Of a stretch of DNA of 64,000 nucleotides, positions 19,517 to 31,964 are shown piece by piece. The number at the start of each line of letters is the position of its first letter. The first letter of the stretch is position 1. The notes under the pieces were generated by a model. It did not search any database. It was not told where the DNA came from and was given only the letters and a program-made list of their open reading frames with translations. A program made the translations under genes and the position numbers. The stretch is from Eurosta solidaginis (lineage: Eukaryota > Arthropoda > Insecta > Diptera > Tephritidae), in contig NC_090320.1 in assembly GCF_040869045.1 (NCBI RefSeq), forward strand, positions 241,304,978-241,368,977, in the 5' to 3' direction.

Positions 19517-22500
19517 GACCTAAAATGATCCCGGAAGTGTCCCTAAATGACACCAAATAGTCACGAAATGATGCCGACGGGATCCTGGACAAATCTCGAA
19601 AACTATCCAGAAATGATGCCGGAAGGGTCCCAAAATAATCCCGAAGTAGTCACGAAAAGTCCCGAAATGACCCTGACGGGATCCCGGACGGATCCCGAAA
19701 ACCATCCAGATTTGATTCCTGAACGGTCCGCAAATGATCCCGATATAGTCCGAAAAAGTCCCGAAAAAACTCTGACGGGATCCCGGACAAATCCCGAAAA
19801 TCGCCCAGAAATTATCCCGGAAGAGTCCCAAAATGATTCCGAAATAGTAGTCACGAAAAAGGCCCGAAATGACCCTGACGGGATCCCGAAAACCATCCAG
19901 AAATGACTCTGGAGGGATCCCCAAATGATCCCGGAAAAGTCCACAAACCATCCAGAATTGATCTCTGAAGGTTCCGCAAATGATCCCGAAATAGTCCCGA
20001 AAGTCACGAAAAACTCAGACCCATCCCGAAAATCATGAAGAAATTATCCTGGAAGGGTCACAAAATTACCCCGAAATAACTCCGACGGGATCCCGGACAG
20101 ATCCCGAAAATCATCCAGAACTGAGCTCTGAAAAGTCCGCAATAATCCAGAAATAGTCCGGAAAAAGTCCCGAAAAAACTCCGTCGGGATCCCGGACAGA
20201 TCCCGAAAATCACCCAGAAATTATGCCGGAGGGGTCCCAAAATGATTCCGAAATAGTCCCGAAAAAGTCCCGAAATGACCTTGAGGAGATCCCAGACCGA
20301 TACCGTAAACCATCCAGAATTGATCTCTAAAGGGTCCGCAATTTATCCCAGATAAAGTCGCGAAAAAAACTACGAAGGGATCCCGAACAGATCCCGAAAA
20401 TCATAGAGAAATTATCCCGGAAGGGTCCCAAAATGATCCCGAAATAGTCCCGAAAAGGCGCGAAATAACCCCGACGGGATCCCGGACGGATCCCGAAAAC
20501 CACCCATAAATGATCTTTAAGGGCAACTGACCCCGAAATAGTCGTGAAAAAGTCCCGAAATTACCCCGACGGGATCCCGAAAACCATCCAGAAATTATCC
20601 CTGAAGGATCCCCAAATGATCCAAGAACAGTCTCGAAATTCCCTGACATTTTCCCGAAAAAGTAAAAAAATAAAACCGACGGGATCTCGGACGGATCCCG
20701 AAAACGATCCAGAAATGATGCCGGAAGGGACCCCAAATGATCCCGAATTTCCCCCGATGGGATCCCGGACGGATCCCGGATCATCCAGAAATGATGCCGG
20801 TTGGTACCCCAAAATGATCCCGAAATAGGCCAGAAATGACCCCGTCGGGATCCCGGACGGATCCCCAAAAGTATACAGAAATGATGCTGGAAGGTGAAAT
20901 GATCCCCTTATAGTTCCGAAATGATCCTGACGGGATTCCCGACGGATCCCGGAAACTATCCAGAAATGATGCCGGAAAGGTTCCCAAGTTATCCCCAAAT
21001 AGTCCCAAAATTACCCTGACGGTATCCCGGACGGATAACGAAAACCATCAGGAAATGATGGCGAAGGGGTCCCCAAATGATCACGCATTAGTCGCGGGTT
21101 CCGAAATGACCCTGACGGGATCCCCGAAGGATCCCGGAAACTATCCAGAAATGATACCGGAAAGGTTCGCAAGTTATCCCCAAATAGTCCCGAAATTACC
21201 CTGACGGTATGCCGGACGGATACCGAAAACCATCTAGAAAAGTGGCCGGAAGATACCCCAAATGATCCCGAATAAGTCCTGAAATGATCCAGACGGGATC
21301 CCGGACGAATCCCGAAAACTGTCCATCTAGGTACCCCAAATGATCCCGAAATAGTCCCGAAACGACCCCGCCGGGATCACGGGCGGATCCCGAAAAAGTC
21401 CTGAAATGACCCCGACGGGATCCCGTACGGATCCCGAAAATCATCCAGAAATGATGAAGGTAGGTACCCAAATGATCCCGAAATAGTCCCGAAATTATCC
21501 CGACGGGATCCCGGACGGATCCTGAAAACCAACCAGAAATGATGCCGGTAGGTACCCCAAATGGTCCCGATATGACCCCGTCGGGATCCCGAACGGATCC
21601 CTAAAACTATCCAGAAATGATGCCGGAAAGGTCCCCAAATAACCCCCTAATAGTCCCGAAATTACGCCGACGGAATCCCGGATGGATCCGGAAACCATCC
21701 AGAAATGATGCCGGAGGAGACCCCAAATGATCCCGCTAAAGTCCCAAAATGACCCCGACAGGGTCCCGGATGGATCCCGTAAACCATCCAGAAATGATGC
21801 CGGTAGGTACCCCAAATGGTCCCGATATGACCCCGTCGGGATCCCGAACGGATCCCTAAAACTATCCAGAAATGATGCCGAAAGGGTCCCCAAATTATCC
21901 TGTATTAGTCGAGAAAAAGTTCCGAAATGACTCCGACGGGATCCCGGACGGATCCCTAAAACCATCTAGAATTGATACCGGAAGGTACCCCAAATGATGC
22001 CGAAATAGTCCCGAAATGACATCGACGGTATCCCGGACGGATCCCGAAAACCATCTAGAAATGATGCCGGAAGAGACCCCAAATGATCCCGCAAAGGTCC
22101 CAAAATGACCCGACAGGATCCCGGACGGATCACGAAAACCATCCAGAAATGATGCCGGAGGAGACCCCAAATGATCCCGCTAAAGTCCCAAAATGACCCC
22201 GACAGGGTCCCGGACGGATCCCGTAAACCATCCAGAAATGATGCCGGAAGAGACCCCAAATGATCTCGCAAAAGTCCCAAAATGACCCCGACAGGATCCC
22301 GGACGGATCTCGTAAACCATCCAGAAATGATGCCGGAAGAGACCCCAAATGATCCCGCAAAAGTCCCAAAATGACCCCGACAGGATCCCGAACGGATCCC
22401 GAAAACCATCCAGAAATGATGCCGGGAGAGACCCCAAATGATCCCGCAAAAGTCCCAAAATGACCCGACAGGATCCCGGACGGATCCCGTAAACCATCCA

Positions 22501-24860
22501 GAAATGATGCCGGAAGAGAACCCAAATGATCCCGCAAAAGGCCCAAAATGACCCCGACAGGATCCCGGACGGATCCCGTAAACCATCCAGAAATGATGCC
22601 GGAAGAGACCCCAAATGATCCCGCAAAAGTCCCAAAATGACCCCGACAGGATCCCGGACGGATCCCGAAAACCGTACAGAAATGATGCCGGAAGAGACCC
22701 CAAATGATCCCGCAAAAGTCTCAAAATGACCCCGACAGGATCCCGGACGGATCCTGTAAACCATCCAGAAATGATGCCGGAAGAGACCCCAAATGATCTC
22801 GCAAAAGTCCAAAAATGACCCCGACAGGATCAAGGACGGATCCCGAAAACCATCCAGAAATGATGCCGGAAGAGACCCCAAATGATCCCGCAAAAGTCCC
22901 AAAATGACCCCGACAGGATCCCGGACGGATCCCGAAAACCTTCCAGAAATGATGCCGGAATGGACCCCAAATGGTCCCGAAATGACACCGACGGGATCCC
23001 GGACGGATACCGAAAACCATCCAGAAACGATGCCGGCAGGTACCCCAAATTATCCCGAAATAGTCCCGAAATGACCCTGACGGGATCGCGGACGGATTCC
23101 GAAAACCATCCAGAAATGATGCCGATAGGGTCCCCAAATGATCCTGTATTAGTCGAGAAAAAATTCCGAAATGACTCCGACGGGATCCCGGACGGAGCCC
23201 GAAAACCATCTAGAATTGATAGCGGAAGGTACCCCAAATGATGCCGAAATAGTCCCGAAATGACATCGACGGGATCCCGGACGGTTCCCGAAAACCATCC
23301 AGAAATGATGCCGGAGGAGACCCCAAATGATCCCGCTAAAGTCCCAAATTGACCCCGACAGGGTCCCGGACGGATCCCGTAAACCATCCAGAAATGATGC
23401 CGGAAGAGACCCCAAATGATCCCGCAAAAGTCCCAAAATGACCCCGACAGGATCCCGGACGGATCCCGAAAACCATCCAGAAATGATGCCGGGAGAGACC
23501 CCAAATGATCCCGCAAAAGTCCCAAAATGACCCCGACAGGATCCCGGACGGATCCCGTAAACCATCCAGAAATGATGCCGGAGGAGACCCCAAATGATCC
23601 CGCTAAAGTCCCAAAATGACCCCGACAGGGTCCCGGACGGATCCCGTAAACCATCCAGAAATGATGCCGGAAGAGACCCCAAATTATCCCGCAAAAGTCC
23701 CAAAATGACCCCGGCAGGATCCCGGACGGATCCGGTAAACCATCCAGAAATGATGCCGGAAGAGATCCCAAATGATCCCGCAAAAGTCCCAAAATGACCC
23801 CGACAGGATCCCGGACGGATCCCGTAAACCATCCAGAAATGATGCCGGAGGAGACCCCAAATGATCCCGCAAAAGTCTCAAAATGACCCCGACAGGATCC
23901 CGGACGGATCCCGTAAACCATCCAGAAATGATGCCGGAAGAGACCCGAAATGATCCCGCAAAAGTCCCAAAATGACGCCGACGGGATCCCGGACGGATCC
24001 CGTAAACCATCCAGAAATGATGCCGAAAGGTTCCCCAAATGATCCTGTATTAGTCGAGAAAAAGTTCCGAAATGACCCCGACGGGATCCCGGATGGATCC
24101 CGAAAACCATCCAGAAATGATGCCGGAAGAGATCCCAAATGATCCCGCAAAAGTCCCAAAATGACCCCGACAGGATCCCGGACGGATCCCGAAAACCATC
24201 CAGAAATGATGCCGGAATGGACCCCAAATGGTCCCGAAATGACACCGACGGGATCCCGGACGGATACCGAAAACCATCCAGAAATGATGCAGGCAGGTAC
24301 CCCAAATTATCCCGATATAGTCCCGAAATGACCCTGACGGGATCGCGGACGGATCTCGAAAACCATGCAGAAATGATGCCGGAAGATACCCCTAATGATC
24401 CCGAAATAGCCCCGAAATGGTCCCGACGGGATCCCGGACGGATCCCTAAAACCATCCAGGAATGATTACGGAAAGGACCCAAACTGACCCCGAAAAAGTC
24501 CCGTAATGATCCCGGAAACCATCAAGAATTTATCTCTCGAAGGTACGCAAATGATCCCGAAAGTACCCCGACGGGATCCCGGACGGATCCCGAAAACCAT
24601 TCAGAAATGATGCCGGAAGGGTCCCCAAATGATCGCGAAATAGTCCCGAAATGATTCCGGAATAGTCCCGAAAATGTCCCAAAATAACCCCGACGGGATC
24701 CCGGACGGATCCCGAAAACTATACAGAAATGATCCCGGAAGGGTCCCCAAATGATCCCGAAATAGTCCCGAAAAAGTCCCGAAATTACCCCGGCGTAATC
24801 CCGGACCGATCCCGAAAACCATCCAGAAATGATCCCGGAGGGTCTCGATATGACCCTTAG
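19517..24860. repeat. 89-bp satellite, block 1 (about 60 units)
   Basis: The marker 'ccatccagaaatgatgccgg' recurs every 89 bp, for example 22583, 22672 (variant) and 22761. Units carry palindromic GGGATCCC/GGATCCCG blocks, so BamHI sites are frequent. Units at 22.1-24.0 kb are nearly uniform ('gagaccccaaatgatcccgc'); those at 19.5-21.5 kb are diverged. The minus strand has no stop in any frame of the consensus, which creates long spurious ORFs. Confidence 0.95.
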
Positions 24861-25588
24861 GGGATTACAAATAAGGTGAAGCTAATTATAAAACCATGTT
24901 AATAAGGCAGCAGGCGCATTGGAGCGAATAAAAAGTTACATAGAAACATACAGGTAAAGCTAATAAAAGCGTGCTAATAAAAACAATTGATGGAGGGAGG
25001 ATGGCGGGAGTAGAGGAGAGGACCACTGATCGTTCCTCCAAAATTGTCTAGATCTCGTTCTGTATGTACCAGATACCAAAAACTATTGATTTAGGAGAAA
25101 ATTTATATTGAGTTATAACAATTTATAGATTTTGCACCAGAGGGGGAGATAAAGGGGGGCGGGCGGAAGGTATCACTGCTTACTTTGTAAGCCCTCGACT
25201 TATTTGACCCCTTGAGCCTGTGATATTGGTGAAGGCCAGTATACGTAAAGTTATAATGTGTAAAAATTATTGAAAAATAATTTCTCGAAGGGGTCGTGGG
25301 ACCCCCACCCCTCTTTCCATGTTCGAAAAAAATTTCGCTAGTAGACTACTGTCTGTGTCCCAAATTTCATCAAAATCCGTCTAGCCATTCTGGCGTGATT
25401 CAGTCGCAAAGACGAAAAAATATAATAATTAAATTATAACTGTTCCTAGGGGGCGGGGACCACGCCCCTTTTCAAAAATATATAGTTAGTAGATCCTTCT
25501 AGACTATTGGCTATATGTGTGCAAAATTTCATCCAAATCGGTTCAGCCGTTCTTGCGTGATTGAGTCACAAAGACAAACGTCTGGACA

Positions 25589-25640
25589 AACATCCAAACA
25601 TCCAAACATCCAAACATCCAAACATCTTCACATCCAAACT
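25589..25640. repeat. AAACATCC microsatellite in tail 1
   Basis: About five copies of the octamer 'aaacatcc' just before 'aaactttgccatttataat', at the 3' end of composite element 1. Confidence 0.85.
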
Positions 25641-25814
25641 TTGCCATTTATAATATACTAGCCTTTACCCGCGGCCCCGTCCGCAAGGAGGAAATGAAAT
25701 ATGTGGGCTATTCACGTTAGCCTGCTTATAAAGTTATCTGTTTAAAATTTTTTTCTGTCTAATGCATTTTATTTTTGTAATTGAGTAAAAAAAAGAACTT
25801 TATGAGCTGATAAC

Positions 25815-28800
25815 CTGATAGGATCCCAAAATGATAACGAAATTATCCAGAAAAAGCCACGAAATGACCCCGACGCTATCGCGGACGGATCCCGAAAACC
25901 ATCCAGAAACGCCCCGGAAGTGTTTCCAAAAGTTCCCGAAGTAGTCCCAAAAAAACCCGAAATGACAACGACACGATTCAAGACTTATCCAGATAACCAC
26001 ACAGAAATGATGCCTGAAGGGTACCAAATTGATCCCGAAATAGTCCCGAAAAACTTCCGAAATTACCCTGACGGGCTCCCGGACGGATCTCAGAAACCAT
26101 CCAGAAAATATCCAGGAAGGGTCCCTAAATTATCCCGACTAACTCCAGAAAAAGTTCCGAAATGGCTCCGAGGGGATCCACGATGGATCGCGAAAACCAT
26201 ACAGAAATGATTCCGGAAGGATTCCAAAATGATCCCGAAATAGTCCGGAATTGACCCAGATGAGGTCCCGCACAGATCCAGAAATGATCCCGGAAGGGTG
26301 CAAAAACTATCCCGGAAAAGTAACAAAAAATCCCGAAATGGCTCCTACGGCATCCCGGACGGATCCAGAAATGATCTCGGAAGGGTCCCCAAATGATCCC
26401 AAAATGGTCCCGAAATGACCCTGATGGATCCGGCAAACCATCAAGAAATTATGCCGAAAGGGTCCCAAAATGATCCCGAAATAATACAGAAAAAGTCACG
26501 AAACGACCCCTAGAGGATCCCCAAATGATCCCGTATTAGCCCCGAAAAGGTCCCGAAATAACCCCGACGGGATCCCGGACAAATCCCGAAAACCATCCAG
26601 AAATGATGCCGGAAGGAATCCCAAATGATTCCGTAAAAGTCCCGCATTGATTTCGATGGGATCCCGAACGGATACCGAAAATCATCCAGAAGTGACGCCG
26701 GAAAGGTCCTCAAATGATCACCTAATAGTCCCGAAATGACCCTTAAGGGGTCATGGACGGATCCCATAAACCATCCAGAAATGATCCCGATATATTCCCG
26801 AAGAAGTCCCGAAATGACCCTGACGGGATCTCGAACGCACCCCTAAATGACCCTGACGGGATCCCGGACAGATCCCGATATCCATCCAGAAATGATCTTT
26901 GGAGGGACCCCAAATGATCCCGAAAAAGTCCCGCAATGATTTCGAGGGGATCCTGATCGGATACCGATAACCATCCAGAAGTGATGCCGTAAAGGTCCTC
27001 AAATGATCACCTAATACCAAAATGACCCTGACGGCATCCCGGACTGATCCCAAAATCCATCCAGAAATGATCTTGAGAAGGTCCCAAAATTATCCCGAAA
27101 TAGTCTCGGAAAAGTTCAGAAATTACCCCGACGGGTTCCCGGACGAATCCTGAAAGACATCTCTAAATGATCCCGAAAAAGTCCCGAAATGACCCTGACT
27201 GGACCCCGAAAGGATCCCGAAAACTATCCAGAAATGATGCCGGAAATGTCCTCAAATGATCACCTAATAGTTCCGAAAAGACCCTGACGGGATCCCGAAC
27301 GGATCCCGACAACTATCTAGAAATGATGCCGAAAGGGCCCGCAAATGATCCCGTATTAGTCGAGAAAAAGTCCCGAAATGAACCCGACGGGATGCCGGAC
27401 GAATCCCAAAAACCAGCCAGAAATGATGCCGGAAGGGACACCAAATGATCCCGAAAAAGTCCCGCAATAATTCCGACGGGATCCTGAGCGGATACCGAAA
27501 ACCATCCAGAAGTGATGCCGAAAAGGTCCTCAAATGATCACCTAATAGTCCCAAAATGACCCTGACGGCATCCCGGCAGATCTCGAAATCCATCCAGAAA
27601 TGATCTTGGGAGGGTCCCAAAATTATCCCGAAATAGTCTGGGAAAAGTCCAGAAATTACCCTGACGGATACCGGACGAATCCTGAAAACCAATCTTAAAT
27701 GATGCCGAAAAAGTCCCGAAATGACCCTGATGGGACCCGGAAAGGATCCCGAAAACTAACCAGAAATGATGCCGGAAAGGTCCTCAAATGATCTCCCAGT
27801 AGTTCCGAAAAGACCCTGACGGGATCCCGAACGGATCCCGACAACTATCCAGAAATGATACCGAAAGGGCTCGCAAATGATCCCGTATTAGTCGAGAAAA
27901 AGTTCCGAAATGACCCCGACGGGATGCCGGACGAATCCCAAAAACCATCCAGAAATGATTTTGGAAGGGACCCCAATGATCCCGAAAAAGTCCCGCAATT
28001 ATTCCGACGGGAATCTGAACGGATACCGAAAACCATCCAGAAGTGATGCCGGAACGGTCCTCAAATGCTCACCTAATAGTCCCAAAATGTCCCTGAGGGC
28101 ATCCCGGACAAATCCCGAAATCCATCCAGAAATGATCTTGGGAAGGTCCCAAAATGATCCCGAAATAGTCTCGGAAAAGTCCAGAAATTACCCTGACGGG
28201 TTCCCGGACGAATCCTGAAAGCCATCCTTAAATGATCCCGAAAAAGCCCCGAAATGACCCTGACGGGATCCCGAAAGGATTCCAAAAACTATCCAGAAAT
28301 GATGCCGGAAAGGTCCTCAAATGATCCCCTAATAGTTCCGAAATGACCGTGACGGGATCCCGAACGGATCCCGACAACTATCCAGAAATTATGCCGAAAG
28401 GGTCCGCAAATGATCCCGTATTAGTCGAGAAAAAGTCCCGAAATGACCCCGACGGGATCCCGGACGAATCCCAAAAACCATCCAGAAATGATGCCGGTAG
28501 GTATCCCAAATGATCCCGAAATGACCTCGTCGGCATCCCGGACGGATACCGAAAATTATCCCGCACAGATCCAGAAATGATCCCGGAAAGGTCCAAAAAC
28601 TATCCCGGAAAAGTAACAAAAAATCCCGAAATGGCTCCTACGGCATCCCGGACGGATCCAGAAATGATCTCGGAAGGGTCCCCAAATTATCCCAAAATGG
28701 TCCCGAAATGACCCTGATGGATCCGGCAAACCATCAAGAAATTATGACGGAAGGGTCCCCAAATGATCCCGAAATAAAACAGAAAAAGTCACGAAACGAC

Positions 28801-29965
28801 CCCTAGAGGATCCCCAAATGATCCCGTATTAGCCCCAAAAAAGTCCCAAAGGGACCCTGACGGGATCCCGAAAGGATTCCGAAAACAATACAGAAATGAT
28901 GAAAGGTCCTCAAATGATCCCCTAATAGTCCCGAAATGACCGTGACGGGATCCCGACAACTATCCAGAAATGATGCCGAAAGGGTCCGCAAATGATCCCG
29001 TATTAGTCGAAAAAAAGTCCCGAAAGGACCACGACGGGATCCCGGACGAATCCCAAAAACCATCCAGAAATGATGCCGGTAGGTATCCCAAATGATCCCG
29101 AAATAGTCCCGAAATGACCTCGTCGGCATCCCGGACGGATCCCGTAAATTATCCAGAAATGATGCCGGAAAGGTTCCCAAATGATCCCCTAATAGTCCCG
29201 AAATTACCCTAATGGGATCCCGGACGGATCCCGAAAACCATACAGAAATGATGCCGAAAGGGTTCCCAAATGATCCCGTATTAGTCGCGAAAAAGTCCCG
29301 AAATGACCCCGACGGGATCCCGGACGGATCCCGAAAACCATCCAGAAATGATGCCGAAAGGGTTCCCAAATAATCCCGTATTAGTCGCGAAAAAGTCCCG
29401 AAATGACCCCGACGGGATCCCGGACGGATCCCGAAAACCATCCAGAAATGATGCCGGATGAGCCCCAAAATGATCCCGAAAAAGTCCCCAAATGACCCCG
29501 ACGAGATCCCGGACGGATCCCGAAAACCATCCAGAAATGATGCCGGAAGAGCCCCCAAATGATCCCGAAAAAGTCCCCAAATGACCCCGACGATATCCCG
29601 GACGGATCCCGAAAACCATCCAGAAATGATGCCGGAAGAGCCCTCAAATGATCCCGAAAAAGTCCCCATATGACCCCGACGAGATCCCGCACGGATCCCG
29701 AAAACCATCCAGAAATGATGCCGGAAGGGTCCCCAAATGATCGCGAAATAGTACCGAAATGATTCCGGAATAGTCCCGAAAATGTTCCAAAATAACCCCG
29801 ACGGGATCCCGGACGGATCCCGTAAACTATACAGAAATGATCCCGGATGGGTCCCAAAATGATCCCGAAATAGTCCCGAAAAAGTCCCGAAATTACCCCG
29901 GCGTAATCCCGGACCGATCCCGAAAACCATCCAGAAATGATCCCGGAAGGGTCTCGATATGACCC
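25815..29965. repeat. 89-bp satellite, block 2 (about 47 units) with higher-order repeats
   Basis: Same unit as block 1. A six-unit higher-order repeat is visible: 'ggatcccgacaacta' recurs at 27301, 27833 and 28366, spaced 532 and 533 bp. A second pair, marked by 'taacaaaaaatcccgaaatg' at 26321 and 28614, is 2.29 kb apart. Units near 29.3-29.7 kb are the most uniform. Confidence 0.93.
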
Positions 29966-30677
29966 TTACGGGATTACAAATAAGGTGAAGCTAATTATAA
30001 AACCATGTTAATAAGGCAGCAGGCGCATTGGAGCGAATAAATAGTTAGATAGAAACATACAGGTAAAGCTAATAAAAGCGTGCTAATAAAAACAATTGAT
30101 GGAGGGCGGATGGCGGGAGTAGAGGAGAGGACCACTGATCGTTCCTCCAAAATTGTCTAGATCTCTTTCTGTATGTACCAGATACCAAAAACTATTGATT
30201 TAGGAGAAAATTTTTATGGATTTTACACCAGAGGGGGAGATAAAGGGGGGCGGGCGGAGGGTGTCAATGCTTACTTTGTAAGCCCTCGACTTATTTGACC
30301 CCTTGAGTCTGTGATATTGGTGAAGGCCAGTATACGTAAAGTTATAATGTGTAAAAATTATGAAAAATAATTTCTCGAAGGGTCGTGGGACCCCCACCCC
30401 TCTTTCCATGTTCGAAAAAAATTTCGCTAGTAGACTACTGTCTGTGTCCCAAATTTCATCAAAATCCGTGTAGCCATTCTGGCGTGATTCAGTCGCAAAG
30501 ACGAAAAAATATAATAATTAAATTATAACTGTTCCTAGGGGGCGGAGACCACGCCCCTTTTAAAAAATATATAGCTAGTAGATCCTTCTAGACTATTGGC
30601 TATATGTGTGCAAAATTTCATCCAAATCGGTCCAGCCGTTCTTGCGTTATTGAGTCACAAAGACAAACGTCTGGACA

Positions 30678-30772
30678 AACATCCAAACATCCAAACATCC
30701 AAACATCCAAACATCCAAACATCTAAACATCCAAACATCCAAACATCCAAACATCCAAACATCTTAACATCC
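30678..30772. repeat. AAACATCC microsatellite in tail 2
   Basis: About eleven octamers with two variants (aaacatct, ttaacatcc), twice the length of the matching tract in element 1. Its plus frame gives a spurious ORF of repeated HPNIQTSK. Confidence 0.85.
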
Positions 30773-30795
30773 AAACTTTCCCATTTATAATATAT

Positions 30796-31960
30796 ATTAG
30801 ATTAGATTTTAAACTTAACATTGCTTTATGCTTTATATTGCTGCTACGAGTATATTGCTGGTAGAGAGTATTGTGACAGTAATACGAGATTTTTTTGTTG
30901 CGCGCACATTGTCAAGGCCCACGCTCATAATGCGAAGGTTTGCTATGTGAAGGATTTTTCAAACAGTTGGTGGGTTGACTTTGAGCTTGTTTTGGCCACT
31001 TCGCGGTATTGAAGCATTCAAGGCTTTAAAATTTCCATTGGTTGCCATGTCATGTGGATATATGTATGTGTATATATGTCGTCTGTGTATCAACACAAAA
31101 ATGCAATAATGTCAACTGATATTAAAGCATGTCCTTCTTTATTCAAGAGCATTTCCGGTTTGTTGTTAGCGTAAACGAAAACGCATACACTCACATTTAC
31201 TAGCGTTTGTATTAAATTTTTTTTTTATGTATGAATGTACTTACAATGTTACCACTTGTATGAAAGTAACCGGTTTCAAGTAAGTACAAACAAAAGAAAG
31301 TTTTAAATATAGTCTAACTGAAAAAATAGAAGTGAATGGTTTACCTTTATTTTTTTATTTTCATGATACAGTCGAAAAAATTTCTTCTGAGCTTTTGTTT
31401 TAATTGTTTTAAAGGAGCTGCTTATCCGTTGGGACATTTTTTGTATCGCCCAGATCGTAGTATATTGAAGAAAAAAAAGGTAGAAAAAAAAGAAAAAAGC
31501 ACTAAACAAAAATTAAAAAAATAGGAAAATTTTTATAGAATTTTCTAGACGAATTAGCATAACCTCTTACATATGTAGGTGATAACTGATTGGGCGCCTG
31601 TTTATGACTCTAAGGACCCTAAGAAAGAAGATGAAAATTTGTCGTTTAAGGACGGTGTAGAAGACAAATAAACTGAGAGTGAATCAAGCCTAACGAAAGT
31701 CGGCCTCGAATGAATAATAGCGACAGAAAAATCACAGCAAATCGAAATGACAGCTCCAAAGAAGTCAATGCTGTTGTTGACTCTGATAATATCTGCATGT
31801 CGAAGATTGAAAAAAAAGCAATATCCATACAAACATCAAAATATATTGAACGAAAGATTTAATATCAAGGCGACTTGTAAGAGTATTTTAACGTGGAGGT
31901 AGTGCGCTAGCCCTACTGACTAACTAACTAAAGATAATTGTTTAGAAATTGGGTCACTAT
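30796..31960. other. Unassigned spacer
   Basis: AT-rich, with short 'tatgtatatatg' runs and A-rich tracts near 31480. No gene or repeat I recognise. Confidence 0.5.
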
Positions 31961-31964
31961 TGGG

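Larger units (their letters stand above)
18998..25668 (+). mobile_element. Composite element 1: head, 89-bp satellite, retroposon-like tail
   Basis: The head starts 'ctagcctttacccgcggccc' (18998). The satellite runs 19517-24860. The tail starts 'gatatgaccct' and 'ttacaaataaggtgaagc', contains 'atccaaatcggttcagccgt', an AAACATCC tract, and ends 'catttataatata'. Head and tail recur in the same order at 25669-30795. The tail resembles 3' ends of insect retroposons I know; no protein is encoded. A segment at 19170-19510 is present only in this copy. Confidence 0.7.
25669..30795 (+). mobile_element. Composite element 2, head-to-tail with element 1
   Basis: It begins 'ctagcctttacccgcggccc' immediately after the tail of element 1. 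The satellite is 25815-29965 and the tail 29943-30795. The two tails match almost base for base, including 'aggcagcaggcgcattgg' and 'gtagtctactagcg' on the complement. Adjacent direct copies with a shared satellite suggest tandem duplication or unequal exchange rather than two independent insertions. Confidence 0.7.

Noticed and set aside
22830..24482. A 550-codon minus-strand ORF, and many other ORFs of 60-375 codons in 19.5-30 kb
   Set aside because: They come from the 89-bp satellite, which lacks stops on that strand in all frames. Overlapping frames are equally open and there is no domain, so they are not annotated as genes.
30596..30790. Plus-strand ORF with repeated HPNIQTSK
   Set aside because: It is only the translation of the AAACATCC microsatellite.
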